A DNA stretch of 64,000 nt from Zygnema cylindricum. Taxonomy: Eukaryota > Streptophyta > Zygnematophyceae > Zygnematales > Zygnemataceae. Location: assembly GCA_037447655.1 (NCBI GenBank), contig JBBHKE010000568.1, positions 15,155 through 79,154 of the forward strand, in the 5' to 3' direction. A program made the translations under genes and the position numbers. Shown piece by piece: positions 10,581 through 23,211 of this stretch; position 1 is the stretch's first letter, and every line of letters starts with the position of its first letter. The notes beneath the pieces are model-generated. The model was not told the DNA's origin. It saw only the letters and a program-made list of their open reading frames with translations, and did no database searches.

Positions 10581-11516
10581 TAGTGTTGTGTATTGGTAAA
10601 AAAATTATCGCGATAACAGCGATACCGATAGTTATTGGTTATCGAACGGTTAGAGGTCGCGATATATCAGTCCGAGACCAACAAATTCTATATCGGCGAT
10701 AACTTAAAAAAAATATAGTATGCATACGATAGTACTTTATAACATAATGTTTTATATTATTTACTTTATATAGCGTGGCATTCCATGTATACGAATCTGT
10801 TCAGTCTCTATTTAACTACGGTTTATTACAAACAGCGCATCACATAAAAGTTGGCCGGTTAACTGAACAGGAGTTTTACGGCAACTTACGGAATTGTATC
10901 GACAAACTGGTGAACATTAAACGGTAAAAGTACAACGGACGCAAAATAACATTATGCACGCCTCCGGAATCGAACGGACAACTTGGAATGAGAAAATACG
11001 AGCGGACGGCCAACGTGAGTGCCAGCATCTCGGAATGGCTCTTTTGGCAGCTTATGCCAAAATGCCAACAGATTGACACGTGGCAGGTCCCCAATGGATC
11101 CCAATGAAGAAAGGGACAAAGCCATGGCGTCGGATGTGATAGGTACATCGTTTTTACTAAATCCGTACCAAAACCGTACAAATTTCATGGTGGCTACTGT
11201 ACTTTTTGTGTACTTGTTGTGCGATCTGATTGGTACACCTCTGTATATAGGGGTTGTTAGAAGGGGGCATCCGGAAATAACACGTACAGTTGAGTGTACT
11301 AACCGTACATTTATATGTACGGTCCGTACAATTATCGCCGATAGCTATCGATATCGGTGTTATCGCCGATAAAACCGATTAATATCGGGTATTTATCGGC
11401 GATAATACCGATAGCGATATATCGTACCAATGTATCGTACCAATATATCGATTATCGGGTACTCGGAAAAAGGTCCATATCGGTTATCGGTAAATCCATA
11501 CCGATACACAACACTA
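10581..11516. mobile_element. hAT-type non-autonomous element P1
   Basis: Terminal inverted repeats TAGTGTTGTGTATTGGTA and TACCGATACACAACACTA, flanked by a perfect 8-bp duplication GTTACATC (10573-10580 and 11517-11524). The subterminal regions are packed with TATCGG/CCGATA motifs, as is common near hAT transposase sites. No transposase frame is visible in its 936 bases. Confidence 0.85.
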
Positions 11517-11796
11517 GTTACATCACATTTTATTTGCAAGTCAAGGGGAGTCAACGTATTGGCCGTCAAATCCTGACACACTTTTAACTTTTTACTGGAT
11601 TAACAGTATTCTGGACCTATTCGTTCATATTTGTTCATTCTGACGTAAGCGCTTGCACCCAACTAAAACGACTCGAATCATCATAATTTTTCCTTTATTT
11701 GTTCCCCTTTATTTTACACGGAAGAATGCGTATCGTTTACGGAACAACCTTTGTACGGATAAATGTACAAACATAAACCTAAAACGCTAAAAACTA

Positions 11797-12285
11797 CACC
11801 GTGAATCGCTATTAGCGTACATGACGCTAATTGGGGAACCGCTTTTTTTGGGGCAAATTCTCAAATAGAATAAAGTACGCTAAATGTTTTTGCACGTTAT
11901 TTGAGGTACCCCGCTCAATTCGGTTCATAACTGTAATTTAGTGCCCTTTTAAATAGTGTGGTGTACGGACTGCTATATCTGTACTATTACGTACACTTTT
12001 AAACTTAAAAGTACATAAAATATAATAATATATAATTGCGTAAATATTTTCAGGCATACGCAGATGTAAAAAAAACGCGGCGGCGTACGATTTAAACAAT
12101 TTCGTACATAAACATGTTTTAGTGTTGACATATTATGTGCTGAAAATTTTTACAAAGCAGTTTACAAATTAGAGTACATGATAAATTAGTATCATGGTGT
12201 ACCCGAAAAAATACAATTTACCGTAAAGTACGCTAATTGTTTCATTACGCTATCTATTTCATTACGCTAATAGCGATTCACGGTG
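11797..12285. mobile_element. TA-duplicating MITE M1 (CACCG termini)
   Basis: The inverted termini CACCGTGAATCGCTATTAGCG sit between TA dinucleotides (11795-11796 and 12286-12287). It is 489 bases, AT-rich and non-coding. Its interior is the uninterrupted version of the element at 16887-17993, which makes it useful as an empty site. Confidence 0.85.
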
Positions 12286-12287
12286 TA

Positions 12288-13387
12288 GTTGTTGTAGAAT
12301 GTTGAACGACTTTTAAACGAGTTACATTTACGTACGGATTTTGAAGATACGTGTCCAAAGACTCCAAAACTTGGTGACCGACGGTCCAACTTTTCGTATA
12401 TCCTCCATCCCACAAAAAAACTAATTTAAAAGACTGTATGTCGGATTCACCTGTTTAGTATGGCGGAGGTCCCAAAGACTTCGTTTCTGGACCGTTTTAA
12501 CGCGGTTTGACCGCGTGGTCGGTCTCCGATACCCGATATTGCGTGGCCAAAGTGATTCCTTACAATCACGTGGCGCGGCAATGTAATATCTATGATCTAA
12601 CGGTTATTGATTTCGATTCGCTTACAGTGGATTCGTTTTCCGATTAGATTCACTGAATGGATACGCCGCATTTATTTCTGACAATTTATGAAGTCCTTAT
12701 AAGTTATAAAATTTGTCTATTGATTATTCCTTGCTTGTCGGACATTATTTCCGTACGGTTTGTCAGATTCGGCTGGGTTTTCAAACTTGGTCATTATCAT
12801 TATCCTTCGGATAGGAAGTCGTACACTCAGCAATGTTGGCTTCGGCCACGCAGGATGCGGCGCGTGAAAAGTACGAAGAAAATGCACTAAAAGTACGAAA
12901 AGAATAAAAATATGTGATACGTTTTCTTTCTACAATTCTACGGCTGCTTTAAATGCCTAGAATTTTGTTTGGGATGAACTCCCAAAGTACGCGAACCAAT
13001 TTTCTTTCCGGCGACGGCTAAAAACAGTTTATGAAATATTTCGCACGTAACGAACTAAAACTCTAAAAGGTACACCCGATCTCCACGTGCTATCGCAATC
13101 ATTAAGCTTTTGTCGCAGGTCAACTATTTTATAGCAAATCGCGTGTTTCCAAGAATTACCTTTTAAATTTCCCGAAAAGTCGAAAACAGACCGAATGGGG
13201 CCAAGCCTTCAACTTTAATCGTGACTTCAGTTTCAACAGTTCGTTTGGAAAGCGCGTGGAAAATGCGACTTTCGATAATTGCAAAAATCCAATGCCGTAC
13301 ACTATAGAGATACGTATCATATCCCCATCGGTACGGACTCAGCTGGGTACACTATGCGACCAAACGCTACAAATCGATGGGTACCCA
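12288..13387. other. intergenic, no gene seen
   Basis: AT-rich sequence with only short chance frames. Several GTACGG-type words recur here as elsewhere in the window. No repeat ends could be placed. Confidence 0.5.
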
Positions 13388-13395
13388 ATGCGATG

Positions 13396-14144
13396 CAGAG
13401 GTCGCAAAAGTCAAAAAAAATCATACCCGAAACCGACCGTTTTTTTTTTTTCAAAATCTGAGTAACCGACGCCCGACCGAGTTTTGTCACGCTCCAAAAT
13501 TGTTAACCGTTAACCGACCGTCGTTTACGAAAAAAAAAATTAACCGAATCTTGATTTTTGGCGACTAACCGTGCCCGCCCGTAACCGAAAAAGTACAAAA
13601 TTAATCAATGTACGACGGAATAAGCCAATAATTACGATTTGTCGCGTTCCTTAAGATTTGCGAAATGAATAGTGTACTACTGTGTCAGATTTGCGACGCT
13701 TTGTCGCGTTGCCTAAGATTTGCGAAATGAATATTGTGTAACCGTGTCAGATTCGAGACGCTTTGTCGCTTTCCCTAAGATTTTCGAAATGAATAGTGTA
13801 CTATCGTGTCAGATTTGCGACGCTTTGTCGCGTTCCCTTTGATTTGCGAAATAAATAGCTTACTACAGTACCGTGTCAGATTTGCGACGCTAATCATGAT
13901 GCCACGTACTTCCACGATACCAAAAGTACAAAGAACAATAATGTTGGAAAAAAAAAGTACAAAATTTTCATTTTTTTTGGTTTTTTGTTTGACCGACCGT
14001 AACTGACCGTTTTTTTTTTCCTGGTGAGTCAACCCACCGTGACCGCCCGACCCCCAAAATTTGGCAACCGAATCCGTTCCGGATCCGGCGCGGGCGGTCG
14101 GTTAACGGTCGGTCACGGTTTCGGTTGACCGTTTGCGACCTCTG
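13396..14144. mobile_element. hAT-type non-autonomous element U
   Basis: Inverted ends begin CAGAGGTCGCAAA and continue imperfectly for ~40 bases (…GAAACCGACCGT on one side, …GAAACCGTGACCG on the other). A perfect 8-bp duplication ATGCGATG lies at 13388-13395 and 14145-14152. The CAGAG start fits hAT termini. GACCG/CGGTC motifs crowd both subterminal regions. No transposase frame. Confidence 0.85.
13635..13891. repeat. 62-bp minisatellite inside element U
   Basis: About four tandem copies of a ~62-bp unit, each containing TTGCGAAATGAATAGTGTAC and TGTCAGATTTGCGACGCT, with a few differences per copy. Confidence 0.8.
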
Positions 14145-14152
14145 ATGCGATG

Positions 14153-15291
14153 TACCGATGGGGTCTTTTATGAATTTCCAGTTTGAACCGGTACGCTGCA
14201 ATGTCGCACGATTTGTCCATATCGACACAATGTGTTGATACCGATACGATGCAATGTGCCGCTTCGCTTCAGATGTGCCGACATTAATGCGATGTACATC
14301 GAAATTAAGGAATTACATTAGGGAATTTCTCGGGTGTCTTTTGTATGTTTCCATATTTTTAATCTCTCAACATTGCTCGAGAGTACATTTACTTGTGTAT
14401 GTGAGGGCGTCATTAACTAGTTGGAAAGTTTTATAATAGAGGGATTTTTTTTCCCCTTACCGCACATATAAAGGTTAACCAAAAAGTTAAATGTTCCATT
14501 GGTCATCTTCAATGCAAGTTCTAAAAGGAAGATCTGGTAGCCCCACATTTACGGTCAATACGTGTGAGTTTTACATACTAAAAAATACTATGCTAACATT
14601 TTTATAGTTGAGATTATATTTAAAAAAACATGGAGCGACCTTCAAACATCACATTAGACTATTTGGTAAAGTAGGTTAATTATTTCGTATCGAACAAGTT
14701 TTCGATCCACATTGTCTATTACTCATACAAAAAAATGACACTCGTTACGCTACGATTTTAGTGAGTCTTTATATCGCGATATTGATGATTGCCGGTTTGA
14801 TGTTTGAAACTTGTTGTAAATTTATAAATTGCAAGTAAATTAAAAAAACATTTTTATTTGTGTACTACGTACAATTATGCTTCTAATCGCTTAGTTAAGT
14901 AACAGAAATGGGATTTTGATTGTTTTTTTTACATTCTAACTTATTTCGAGGCAATTGAAGGTTTTTAATGTTTTACGAATTTTAAGAGCTTTAAGGTTTT
15001 TTATACTTTTAGCGTTAAGGCTCAAATCATTAATTATTTTTTGGGTGGGGTGAGGGTGTGTCTTTAATGGAAGTTGCAAGTTGATGAATTTTGAAAATGG
15101 TGTTGTGTGTCGGGTAATTTTTTATTGCGATAAAGATGACAATTGATATTATCGGCTATCGAACGGTGAGGGGTCTCGATATATCGCTCCGAGACTGACA
15201 AAATGATCGCCAATAATTATCTTTGGGGTGGTCCGTACCAGAGTAAAAAATTTTTATAAGTAAATAAAGTATGAAATAAGTACCTAGATAT
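14153..15291. other. intergenic, with remnant of a P-type hAT element
   Basis: No gene. Near 15100 the words GGTGTTGTGTGTCGGGTAA and GGCTATCGAACGGTGAGGGGTC resemble the start of element P1, so an older P copy probably begins there. P2 then inserted into it, and its far part is around 15912-16130. Confidence 0.5.
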
Positions 15292-15903
15292 TAGTGTTGT
15301 GTATCGGGTAAGTTTGCCGATAACCAATAGACTTTTTCGGTACTCAATAATCAATATATTGGTACGCAGATATCGCCATTGGTGTTATTTGAAATATGGG
15401 ATATTTCGAAATGTGCTATTTATTAAGCATAACATATCATAACTATGGCTGATAATGTATGACCCGTACGTATAAATGTGGTGGTTTAATTGGCGGCATC
15501 CTAACGGATGTGTTAGCTCGCTGTTTGTCTGCTCGTTTTTTAAGTTTGATTCTCAAATTTTACAATATTTTTTAATTTTTTCGTTTCGATAGTATAGTTT
15601 TAGAACTATAAAGTATTATATTAAATTTGTCTACGTTTACGTGCTCTGTTGGCCGTAATAATTTTCAATTGAATAGATACGGAATAGATTGTTATACGTG
15701 GTATGCCACGCTATATAATGTAAATAATGTAATACAGTATATTATAAAGTACTATAGTATGCGTACTATATATTTTATAAGTTATCGCCGATATGGAATT
15801 TGTTGGTCTCGGACCGATATATCTGGACCTTTGACCGTTTTATAACCAATAACTATCGGTATCGATGTTATGGTGATAAGTTTTTTACCGATAGACATCA
15901 CTA
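15292..15903. mobile_element. hAT-type non-autonomous element P2
   Basis: Ends TAGTGTTGTGTATCGGGTA and TACCGATAGACATCACTA, same family as P1, with a perfect 8-bp duplication CTAGATAT (15284-15291 and 15904-15911). 612 bases, no coding capacity. Confidence 0.87.
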
Positions 15904-16137
15904 CTAGATATATCAACGTGGGGGAGGGGGCGCTTTTGGATTATTTTTCACAATCCATTCCGTACCTCAGTACGGAGCTACAGTCAATAGTTATCGGCCC
16001 GATAATTATTGATATTGCATCGCGATATATTGGGAATCCATCGCTATGTTTTTTTTTGGGACATGTCGAGCCAATATATCCATTATCGGTAGGAAAATGG
16101 AAGAAACATATCGGTTATCACCAAATGGTTAGCGCTA

Positions 16138-16874
16138 CACCTTGAATCGCTATTAGTGTTAATGCTTTTTTGGTCGCTTAAAACATTTTTTTCCCGTACA
16201 CACATGTCGCATTGTGGATCTGACGGTTGCGATTGAAAGTCAACATCTCAGCTTCCGATTGGCTGTCTTAAGCTGAAAATCGGACACGTGTGTACGGAGA
16301 AAAGATGTTTGAAGTGGAGAAAAAACTATCAACACTACACCGTTAATCGCTAATTAGCGTAATGAAATAGATAGCGTAATGAAACAATTAGCGTTATCTA
16401 CGCTAATTGGGAATGTCGTTTTTTTTGAAATAATTTTTATTCTAATTTTTCGTACACTCCAATTTTTAAACTTCTCTGTAAAAAATTTCGGTGCAGAATA
16501 TCTCCACACTAAAATATGTGCGTGTACAAAAATTGTTCAATCGTACGCCGTCGCGTTTTTTTGACATCCGCGAATGCCGGAAAATATTTACGCAATTACA
16601 TGTTAGCGCGACTACGGGACAGCGTGAATACATTTTCTGTACTTTTCTACTTGAAAAAATACAAAAAAGTAAGTCTCTGACAGACCGTACACCACACTAT
16701 TTATAATGGCACTTTATTGGAGTCATGAATCCTATTGAATGGGCTACCTCAAATAACCTGTAGAAACATTTAGAATGCTTAAATCTATTTGAGAATTTGC
16801 CGAAAAAAACAGGGTACCTCAATTAGCGTCCAACACGCTAATAGCGATTCACGGTGTAATAGCGATACACGGTG
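16138..16874. mobile_element. MITE M6 of the CACCG/TA family, split by M2
   Basis: Starts CACCTTGAATCGCTATTAG after TA at 16136; its other end, ATAGCGATACACGGTG, lies beyond M2 at 16859-16874. The interior matches M7 at 22067-22272 (shared GATTGTGGATCTGAC-like and CTCAGCTTCCGATTGGC blocks), where the element is uninterrupted. Confidence 0.75.
16338..16856. mobile_element. MITE M2 nested in M6
   Basis: Begins CACCGTTAATCGC and ends CGATTCACGGTG, flanked by TA at 16336-16337 and 16857-16858. It is a diverged reverse copy of M1. Confidence 0.75.
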
Positions 16875-16886
16875 TACACAACACTA

Positions 16887-17993
16887 CACAGTGAATCGCT
16901 ATTAGCGTAATAAAAAATATAGCGTAATGAAACAATTAGCATATTTTACGGTAAATTGTGTTTTTTCGGGTTATATGATGATACTACACCGCGAATCGTA
17001 ATTAGAGTAAATTACTCTAATTCGGTCGCTCGAAATTTCGACTCTATCACATCAAATAGAGTAATCGACTCTAATTTTTTCATTATTCTAATTTAGGTGA
17101 GGTTTAATTAGCGTAAAAAAATTTAATATAGGTTATTTTTAAATAGTGTGGAGTACGGACGACGTCTGACCGTGCAAAATTGTACTTTTATGAATAAAAA
17201 AGTACAAATAATGATTTAATAGAATCGCGCTCGCAAGTGAAATCGCACTAAACTAAAAAATCAATCACATAAAAAAAAGCCGTTCGCATAACTCTCGTCT
17301 GTCGACATCATCGTCGTCAGTGTGAACATTAACTGACATTCAATGCGACAAATATTATTAGCGTCAAAATGACGTCAATACTATACCGAACTGACACATT
17401 TTGTACGTCTACGTAATTTAGTGTTCATAATTATCGCGCACATAATTATTGCCGACATAACCCAATATAGAATAACTAAATAAATTAGAGTAAACTTCAT
17501 AGTTGAAAACGCTCTATCACATAAATTAGCGTCAGTTACTCTAATTGTTTTTTTTTGTTTTTTTACTCTAATTTTTTCATTACTCTAATTACGATTCGCG
17601 GTGTAATTTATCATGTACTCTAATTTGTAAACTGCTTTGTAAAAATTTTCGACACATAATATGTCCACTAAAACATGTAGATGTACGAAATTGTTCAAAT
17701 CGTACGCCGTCGCGTTTTTTTGACATCTGCGTATGCCGGAAAATATTTACGCAATTATATATTATTATATTTTCTGTACTTATTAAATTTAAAATGTACG
17801 AAATAGTACAAATCTGACAGTCCGTACACCACACTATTTAAAAGGGAACCAAATTACAGTTATGAACCGTATTGAGCGGGGTACCTCAAATAACGTGCAA
17901 AAACATTTAGCGTACTTTATTCTATTTGAGAATTTGCCCCAAAAAAAGGGTTACCCCAATTAGCGTCATGTACGCTAATAGCGATTCACGGTG
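16887..17993. mobile_element. MITE M3 (M1 family), split by M4
   Basis: Ends CACAGTGAATCGCTATTAGCG and CGCTAATAGCGATTCACGGTG with flanking TA. Apart from the M4 insertion it is a reverse-complement copy of M1 over its length. Confidence 0.8.
16987..17603. mobile_element. MITE M4 nested in M3, TA duplication shown by empty site
   Basis: Ends CACCGCGAATCGTAATTAG and ATTACGATTCGCGGTG. M1 shows the same position without it: GATAC-TA-ATTTATC. Here it is GATAC-TA-[M4]-TA-ATTTATC, so the target TA was duplicated and the element begins at CACCG. A TA duplication points to a Tc1/mariner-like mobiliser. Confidence 0.85.
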
Positions 17994-18169
17994 TACAGTG
18001 CATTGCTGTACAATTCTCCTCGTAGCGATTCACGCTTTGTGGCAGCGTATGATACAGCAATATAGCTCAGTGCTCGATGACCGTACCGTAATTTGTACCA
18101 TCACTTTTGCTGAATCCTCCCGCGAATTCCGCTATAATTCGTTTGTCAATAATTGAACTGGAGAGGCTA

Positions 18170-18383
18170 CACCGCCAATCGTTATTAGCATTGTGTACGC
18201 TAATTCCGTCCCGCTTTTTTTTTTTATTCTCAAATAGAATTACCCACACTATTTAAAAAACACCCTAATTCCTAATTAGAATAGACGATTTCTTCGAAAG
18301 TTTTCAAATTCCCAATTAGCGTAAACCACGCTAGTTATTCGTATACGCTAAAAAAGCTTACACGCTAATAACGATTGGCGGTG
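18170..18383. mobile_element. MITE M5 (214 bp)
   Basis: Ends CACCGCCAATCGTTATTAG and AATAACGATTGGCGGTG, with flanking TA. A near-identical copy lies at 43918-44129, so this subfamily moved fairly recently. Confidence 0.88.
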
Positions 18384-18385
18384 TA

Positions 18386-19983
18386 CCTTAACGTAAAATC
18401 CGCTTAACTTTCGTCCGTATGAGCTACGACAGATGAATAAAATTCAAAATATGGTACTATTTCATCCGTTTGTACGGAGCTTTGCTCCACGGTTCCAGCT
18501 TTCGAATCTATCGAAACCACGCGGCAATCCCAAATTGCGAAAGAAATCCGCGGAAACTGCCGCGAGATTCTGCTCAACCCCTCTGGGCCGTCGGATGGCT
18601 CTGCATGTTTTTGCACTCGTGACATCCTTACGATGTAATGTTTCATAATTGCGGTCAAGTCGGTGATGACACCTGTAAAACGGATTAACTTCCTATGTTC
18701 CTTAGTCGCCACGTGTTGAAGCTAGAAGCATGACAGCATAGGTTAGCTTCTGCATGCATCCTCAGGGACCTCTGCGGTATAGGATCGCACGCTAACTGAA
18801 TTTTCGTACGAATATATTTTTTGGTTTTGATCTGACTGTGCAACTTTGATGACTTTGGCCCACATTGATGAGCCGCTGCTACGTGGCTTCACAGTGAAGC
18901 CCGCGTATATCGAACCGCTTTTGTATTTGTCAGCGTCCGGTCAGATTTAGATTGATACTTAAAGCGCGTGCTGCCAGCTGTGCAATCGGAGCAATTTAAC
19001 GATGCAACTTCTTGCAAAGAATCATTGGTGGCGAATGTTTTGCCGTACATAAAATTGCTCAGTTTTGCAAGTACGTAACTACAGTACTGTAGCTCCGTCT
19101 GTCAAAACCCTAGTGGATCCGAAATTCCCGCTTTGGGAAATTTATGTAGGTCACGAGCAGCGAAATTGGGAAGATTTTGGAAAATCAAGTCTACTTGAGG
19201 ATTTCTCGAGATCCGCAATAGTTGACGTCATATAATGACATCAGTTAATGGATCTTGTGGATTCGATTTATCATGAGGGATTTAGCTCGATTGGCTTTTT
19301 TTCTAATTGAACGAGCCAGGATTTTTATCAAAATGTCACTCTATTTGGGACCAGCCCTTAATATCAAAACTTTGGTCTCGTTGACTTTATTCCCTGTCGG
19401 TCATAGACATTAAATGCATTTTGTACGGTTCCTCAACATGGACCATAATCTTTTGGCGCATCCGAAAGGTACACCTGGCTTCGGTCTTTAACATAGTCAC
19501 GTGGTCCGTACAGATTTTACCTCGCTGAGAAATACTAACCGTGCTTGAACGGAAACACTTCGAAGGACCAATCAGCGTTCACACGTGTTGACCGAACTGG
19601 AACTGGAAACGGCGGGCCTGATCCATGTGTTTTCACGCCATTAACAACGGTATGGCAGTTGGTTCATATGTTACAATGGCCATCGTATTTGTCTTTTTCT
19701 GCAGAACTCGAGCAGATCATCAGGAAGTCATTAGGGTTCGGTGATCATCTTCAGCGAAAGCTCCAGGCCGGTGCCGGCCATCGTACGGTCAATAATTGTA
19801 ATAAGAATTTGATTTTATCAACTTTGAACCGAGATCTCGTTTGTAATTCAGTGGAGGGCCTGGCCACGGAGACAATTCTGGTTTGCACCACAATTCGCAG
19901 AACCTCGACCGTCGTTTTGTTGTACGGCATTCCGATGTACTTTGCCCTAAAATTCCGGGCATCGGAAAAATCAGGGGACTAAA
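18386..19983. other. intergenic, no gene seen
   Basis: More GC-rich than its surroundings. A 145-codon open frame exists at 19545-19982 (+), but it has no recognisable motif and no sign of splicing or conservation, so I do not call it a gene. Confidence 0.45.
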
Positions 19984-19986
19984 TTA

Positions 19987-20766
19987 GGGTATGTCCCCAT
20001 GTAATTGTAACTTAGCGACCTTACTTTGTATTTTAGCGCGGATCCGGCAGACCCGCTTTAAAGTGTCCCTATGTGTGGGAACGGTATCGTAAGTTACGTT
20101 TGTGACGATTGTATACGTCGATAATACCAGTGACGGCTGTCAACGTCTACAATCTGTGTTGTCGGACGTTATTTGTTGGAACTGCTTGTGTGACGTCGCA
20201 TGTCTTACCGTGACACTGTAGACGTACCGCCTTCCACCCTGTACCGTTTCACGGTTGAAGAAGTTGCGCTTTACCTTTGCGTCTCCTGTCCGGTCGACGT
20301 GAAATGGCATAAGAATTTCGAGACCCCTACAAAAAAAAAAATCCGTACTGGACGAAAACGGACAAAACCAAACAAATTGAATAATTTTATTTGTCGTATT
20401 AAATGCAAACGGACAAAACATAGCGACTGCCGTACTTTCCTTTATCTTTGAAAATCGTGTGAAATACTTCGAAAATTAAGGCACGTGCGAATATGTGTTC
20501 CTATTTGTTTACATAAAATCCCTAGTTTTAAAACACATCGCGCATGTGTTTTAAAGATAAGGTTGAAGATGACTTTTTTTGTCGTCGAAGTGGGTCGAAA
20601 CCCACAAGACGACAATTTTTCGTACATCCTAAGTTCGAGGGTGACGCAAATTGTAATCTACAAATTTGCAATTCCTTCGTACGGTTGGAACTTAGGCAGT
20701 ACGACGCTAAGTTTTACAGGAAAACGACAGAAAAAAACCCTTACTTATGCACATGGGGACACAACC
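19987..20766. mobile_element. PIF/Harbinger-type element Q1
   Basis: Starts GGGTATGTCCCCATGT after TTA and ends ACATGGGGACACAACC before TAA. It belongs to the same family as Q2 and Q3. The flanking trinucleotides differ (TTA versus TAA), perhaps by mutation. Confidence 0.65.
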
Positions 20767-20769
20767 TAA

Positions 20770-21893
20770 GGGTACGTCCCCATGTGTTAAAGTGTCGACT
20801 TTATTCTGTCGTTCTCACCCAAAACGCAGTTCCGTACGAGAAAAACTTTAACCGTACAAAAAATTCAATTTTGTAAAAGTATAGCAAACGTGAAGTCGAT
20901 ACTTTTAATGTACTTCATGTTTGTCGTCATCTTAACAAATTTGGGCGTTTTCCTTTTTTCGACCCACGGGCAAGAGAATCCAGCCCGTCAAAAAACTTCA
21001 TAAAATATCACCTCGCGAGGTGATTTCAAGGAAAGTACCGCGCAAATGGCGAATGAAAAACAGTCCACGCACGCGCTACACGAGTGGGAAAATTTTAGGT
21101 CGATAAAAAAAAAAAAAAATTGTCGCTTTGCGACCTGTATGATTTATTTTTTAGGGATCTTTCGCTTTCAACGTCATTTCACCAAGGTGAAATCTGCGAG
21201 ATTGTAGTTTCTCTCCTTCTACCGTACGCTCTCCAACTACCGTACAATCTCTCCCACTTCCACCATCACGCTCCCTCACGCTCCGTGTCTCACACAATGC
21301 AAAGCTCTTGAAATTGTTGTTTTTTTTTTTTTAATAAATTGCGATAAAGCACTCGTAAAAACGTCTCAGCAAATGGTTTCCTGGCAGTTTTTTTGCAACA
21401 TATTACCTTTTCTCCAAGTGTGGAAAAGGAAGAAATTGCGAAGTAAAGAATTCCTTTTTGTGAAAACACGCAGGCGGAAAGGAGTCAGTTGGACAGAGGT
21501 AGCAGGGTAGGAGTGTGTTGAACAGTGATGGTCTGATTATGGTCTAATGTCTACAATGTCACGGTCAACATTACGATGTCACGTGATGTCGCGGGAGTTG
21601 TGACACCATTTGTCATTGTAGACGTGTACATCCGTCATTAGTTTTTGAGACGTCACCAATTGCCGCGTGTATTGTAGATGTTTACAACTATCGTAGTTTT
21701 TGCGTACGTCATCATTCATAGTAAGTTTCGTACTCGTTTCCAATCGTCGCAAGTTGTACCTACATCTTCATCCGTCACATTCCAAAATTCTGATTTCATT
21801 TTCGCACATAACGACGCTTTTGAAAGTAGTGCGGAACATTTCATTGCAGTCCAAAATTCTTTTTCAAAGCATCGCCTACATGGGGACGTACCC
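20770..21893. mobile_element. PIF/Harbinger-type element Q2
   Basis: Ends GGGTACGTCCCCATGT and ACATGGGGACGTACCC, flanked by TAA on both sides (20767-20769, 21894-21896). 1,124 bases, non-coding. It contains the palindrome CACCTCGCGAGGTG at 21009-21022. It abuts Q1, so the TAA was probably reused. Confidence 0.8.
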
Positions 21894-22066
21894 TAACAAA
21901 AAATACTAGTTCGGGTGGCTTTGCATTGCATTTTGGCCTTTGATTTTTTTTAACTTTTACGAAAGCGTTAAAAAAGCGCTCTAACTGACTGGACAAACGC
22001 TTAACGTTGACGTCACGACAACGAAACCACTTTAAATTTTCAATTGGTTTGCAACGTAGTACATTA

Positions 22067-22272
22067 CACCGTTTATTGCTATTAGAGTTAATGCTTTTTT
22101 AGCCAGTTAAAACAACTTTTTACTGTACACACTTATCGGATTGTGGATCTGACTTTGCTATTGAGAGGTAAGATTCTCAGCTTCCGATTGGCGGTCTCAA
22201 ATTGAAAATCGGACATGTGTGTACGGAAAAAAATGTTTTGAGTGGCGAAATTTTTATCAACGATTCAAGGTG
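22067..22272. mobile_element. MITE M7 (CACCG/TA family)
   Basis: Starts CACCGTTTATTGCTATTAG after TA and ends CGATTCAAGGTG before TA. The interior matches M6. Confidence 0.75.
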
Positions 22273-22274
22273 TA

Positions 22275-23209
22275 ATGTAGTGCTCTTTTAGTGTTTCCAT
22301 GTCTTCGTGACACTCTTTTTCTGCTCAAATATGTTTCGCCCGGCGTTTTGCAGTTTGACCTAAAAAGACAAAATCTTATTTCTGCGAACAAAAAGGTACG
22401 AGTTTACGAGACTACCGTACATCTTGAATTTCTCTGTTACTAAATTTTAGCACACCAACCTAATAAAGAATTAGTACTCCTACTTATTGATCTCTTTGTG
22501 ACACGTCTCCGAGCAGATGTTCAGAAAATGATCGCATTCCAAGTAAAATCACAAACAAAGGTACAGTACTTCAGTGAAACAAAACACTGATTGGCTGAAA
22601 ATGGCTAATTTTTTAGTTATTCCAAGTATTTTTCTCTCGATACGCCGTGCCTCGAAAAAAATTATTCTTGTCGATGAATGTAAAATTTTCACTTCAGCCC
22701 GCAATTCTAATGCTGACACGTTTCAACATTATTCGCGTATACAAATACAATCTGATTCGCAGTTTTGACTCGCAATCATTTTGTCATAAAAGCCATTTTT
22801 GCCAGAACTTACATTTTCGAGTCTATCGGTCAAAAAAAGCCTAGATGGCGGTCGGCCTAGCCTCCTAGGCTCGTTTTTATTTTTTTACATACAACTGTAC
22901 TTGCCTCAGATTTTGTTATCAGCTCAGATCGAAAAAGTTAAATGTTAACGTGTCTGTAATGGATGTCTTTAATTAGTGATGCATATCGCATCGTATCGAG
23001 CCGATGGGTGAGTCGCATTGGTCCGATGCAGTCGATGGCCGAAGCGATGTGGCTGACGTGGCACAGAGTACAATCCGCTGATTGAAATTCTCAGACGTTT
23101 GTCACGCTTTCGTACAGATTACGGTCTGCCGTAGACAACAGGGCAACCGACATTCCGGGCTCCCTGCAGAACTCACGGAACTAGGCTTTAAATAAGCATT
23201 ACTATGAAC
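22275..23209. other. intergenic, no gene seen
   Basis: AT-rich. A cluster of GATGCATATCGCATCGTATCG-like words near 22980-23050 resembles sequence flanking element U, but I found no ends. Confidence 0.45.
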
Positions 23210-23211
23210 TA

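Noticed and set aside
13635-13891. CRISPR-like array
   Set aside because: The units are tandem with no unique spacers and lie inside a hAT-type element in a eukaryotic genome.
19545-19982. 145-codon plus-strand frame
   Set aside because: No domain, no homology I recognise, no intron signals or neighbouring exons.
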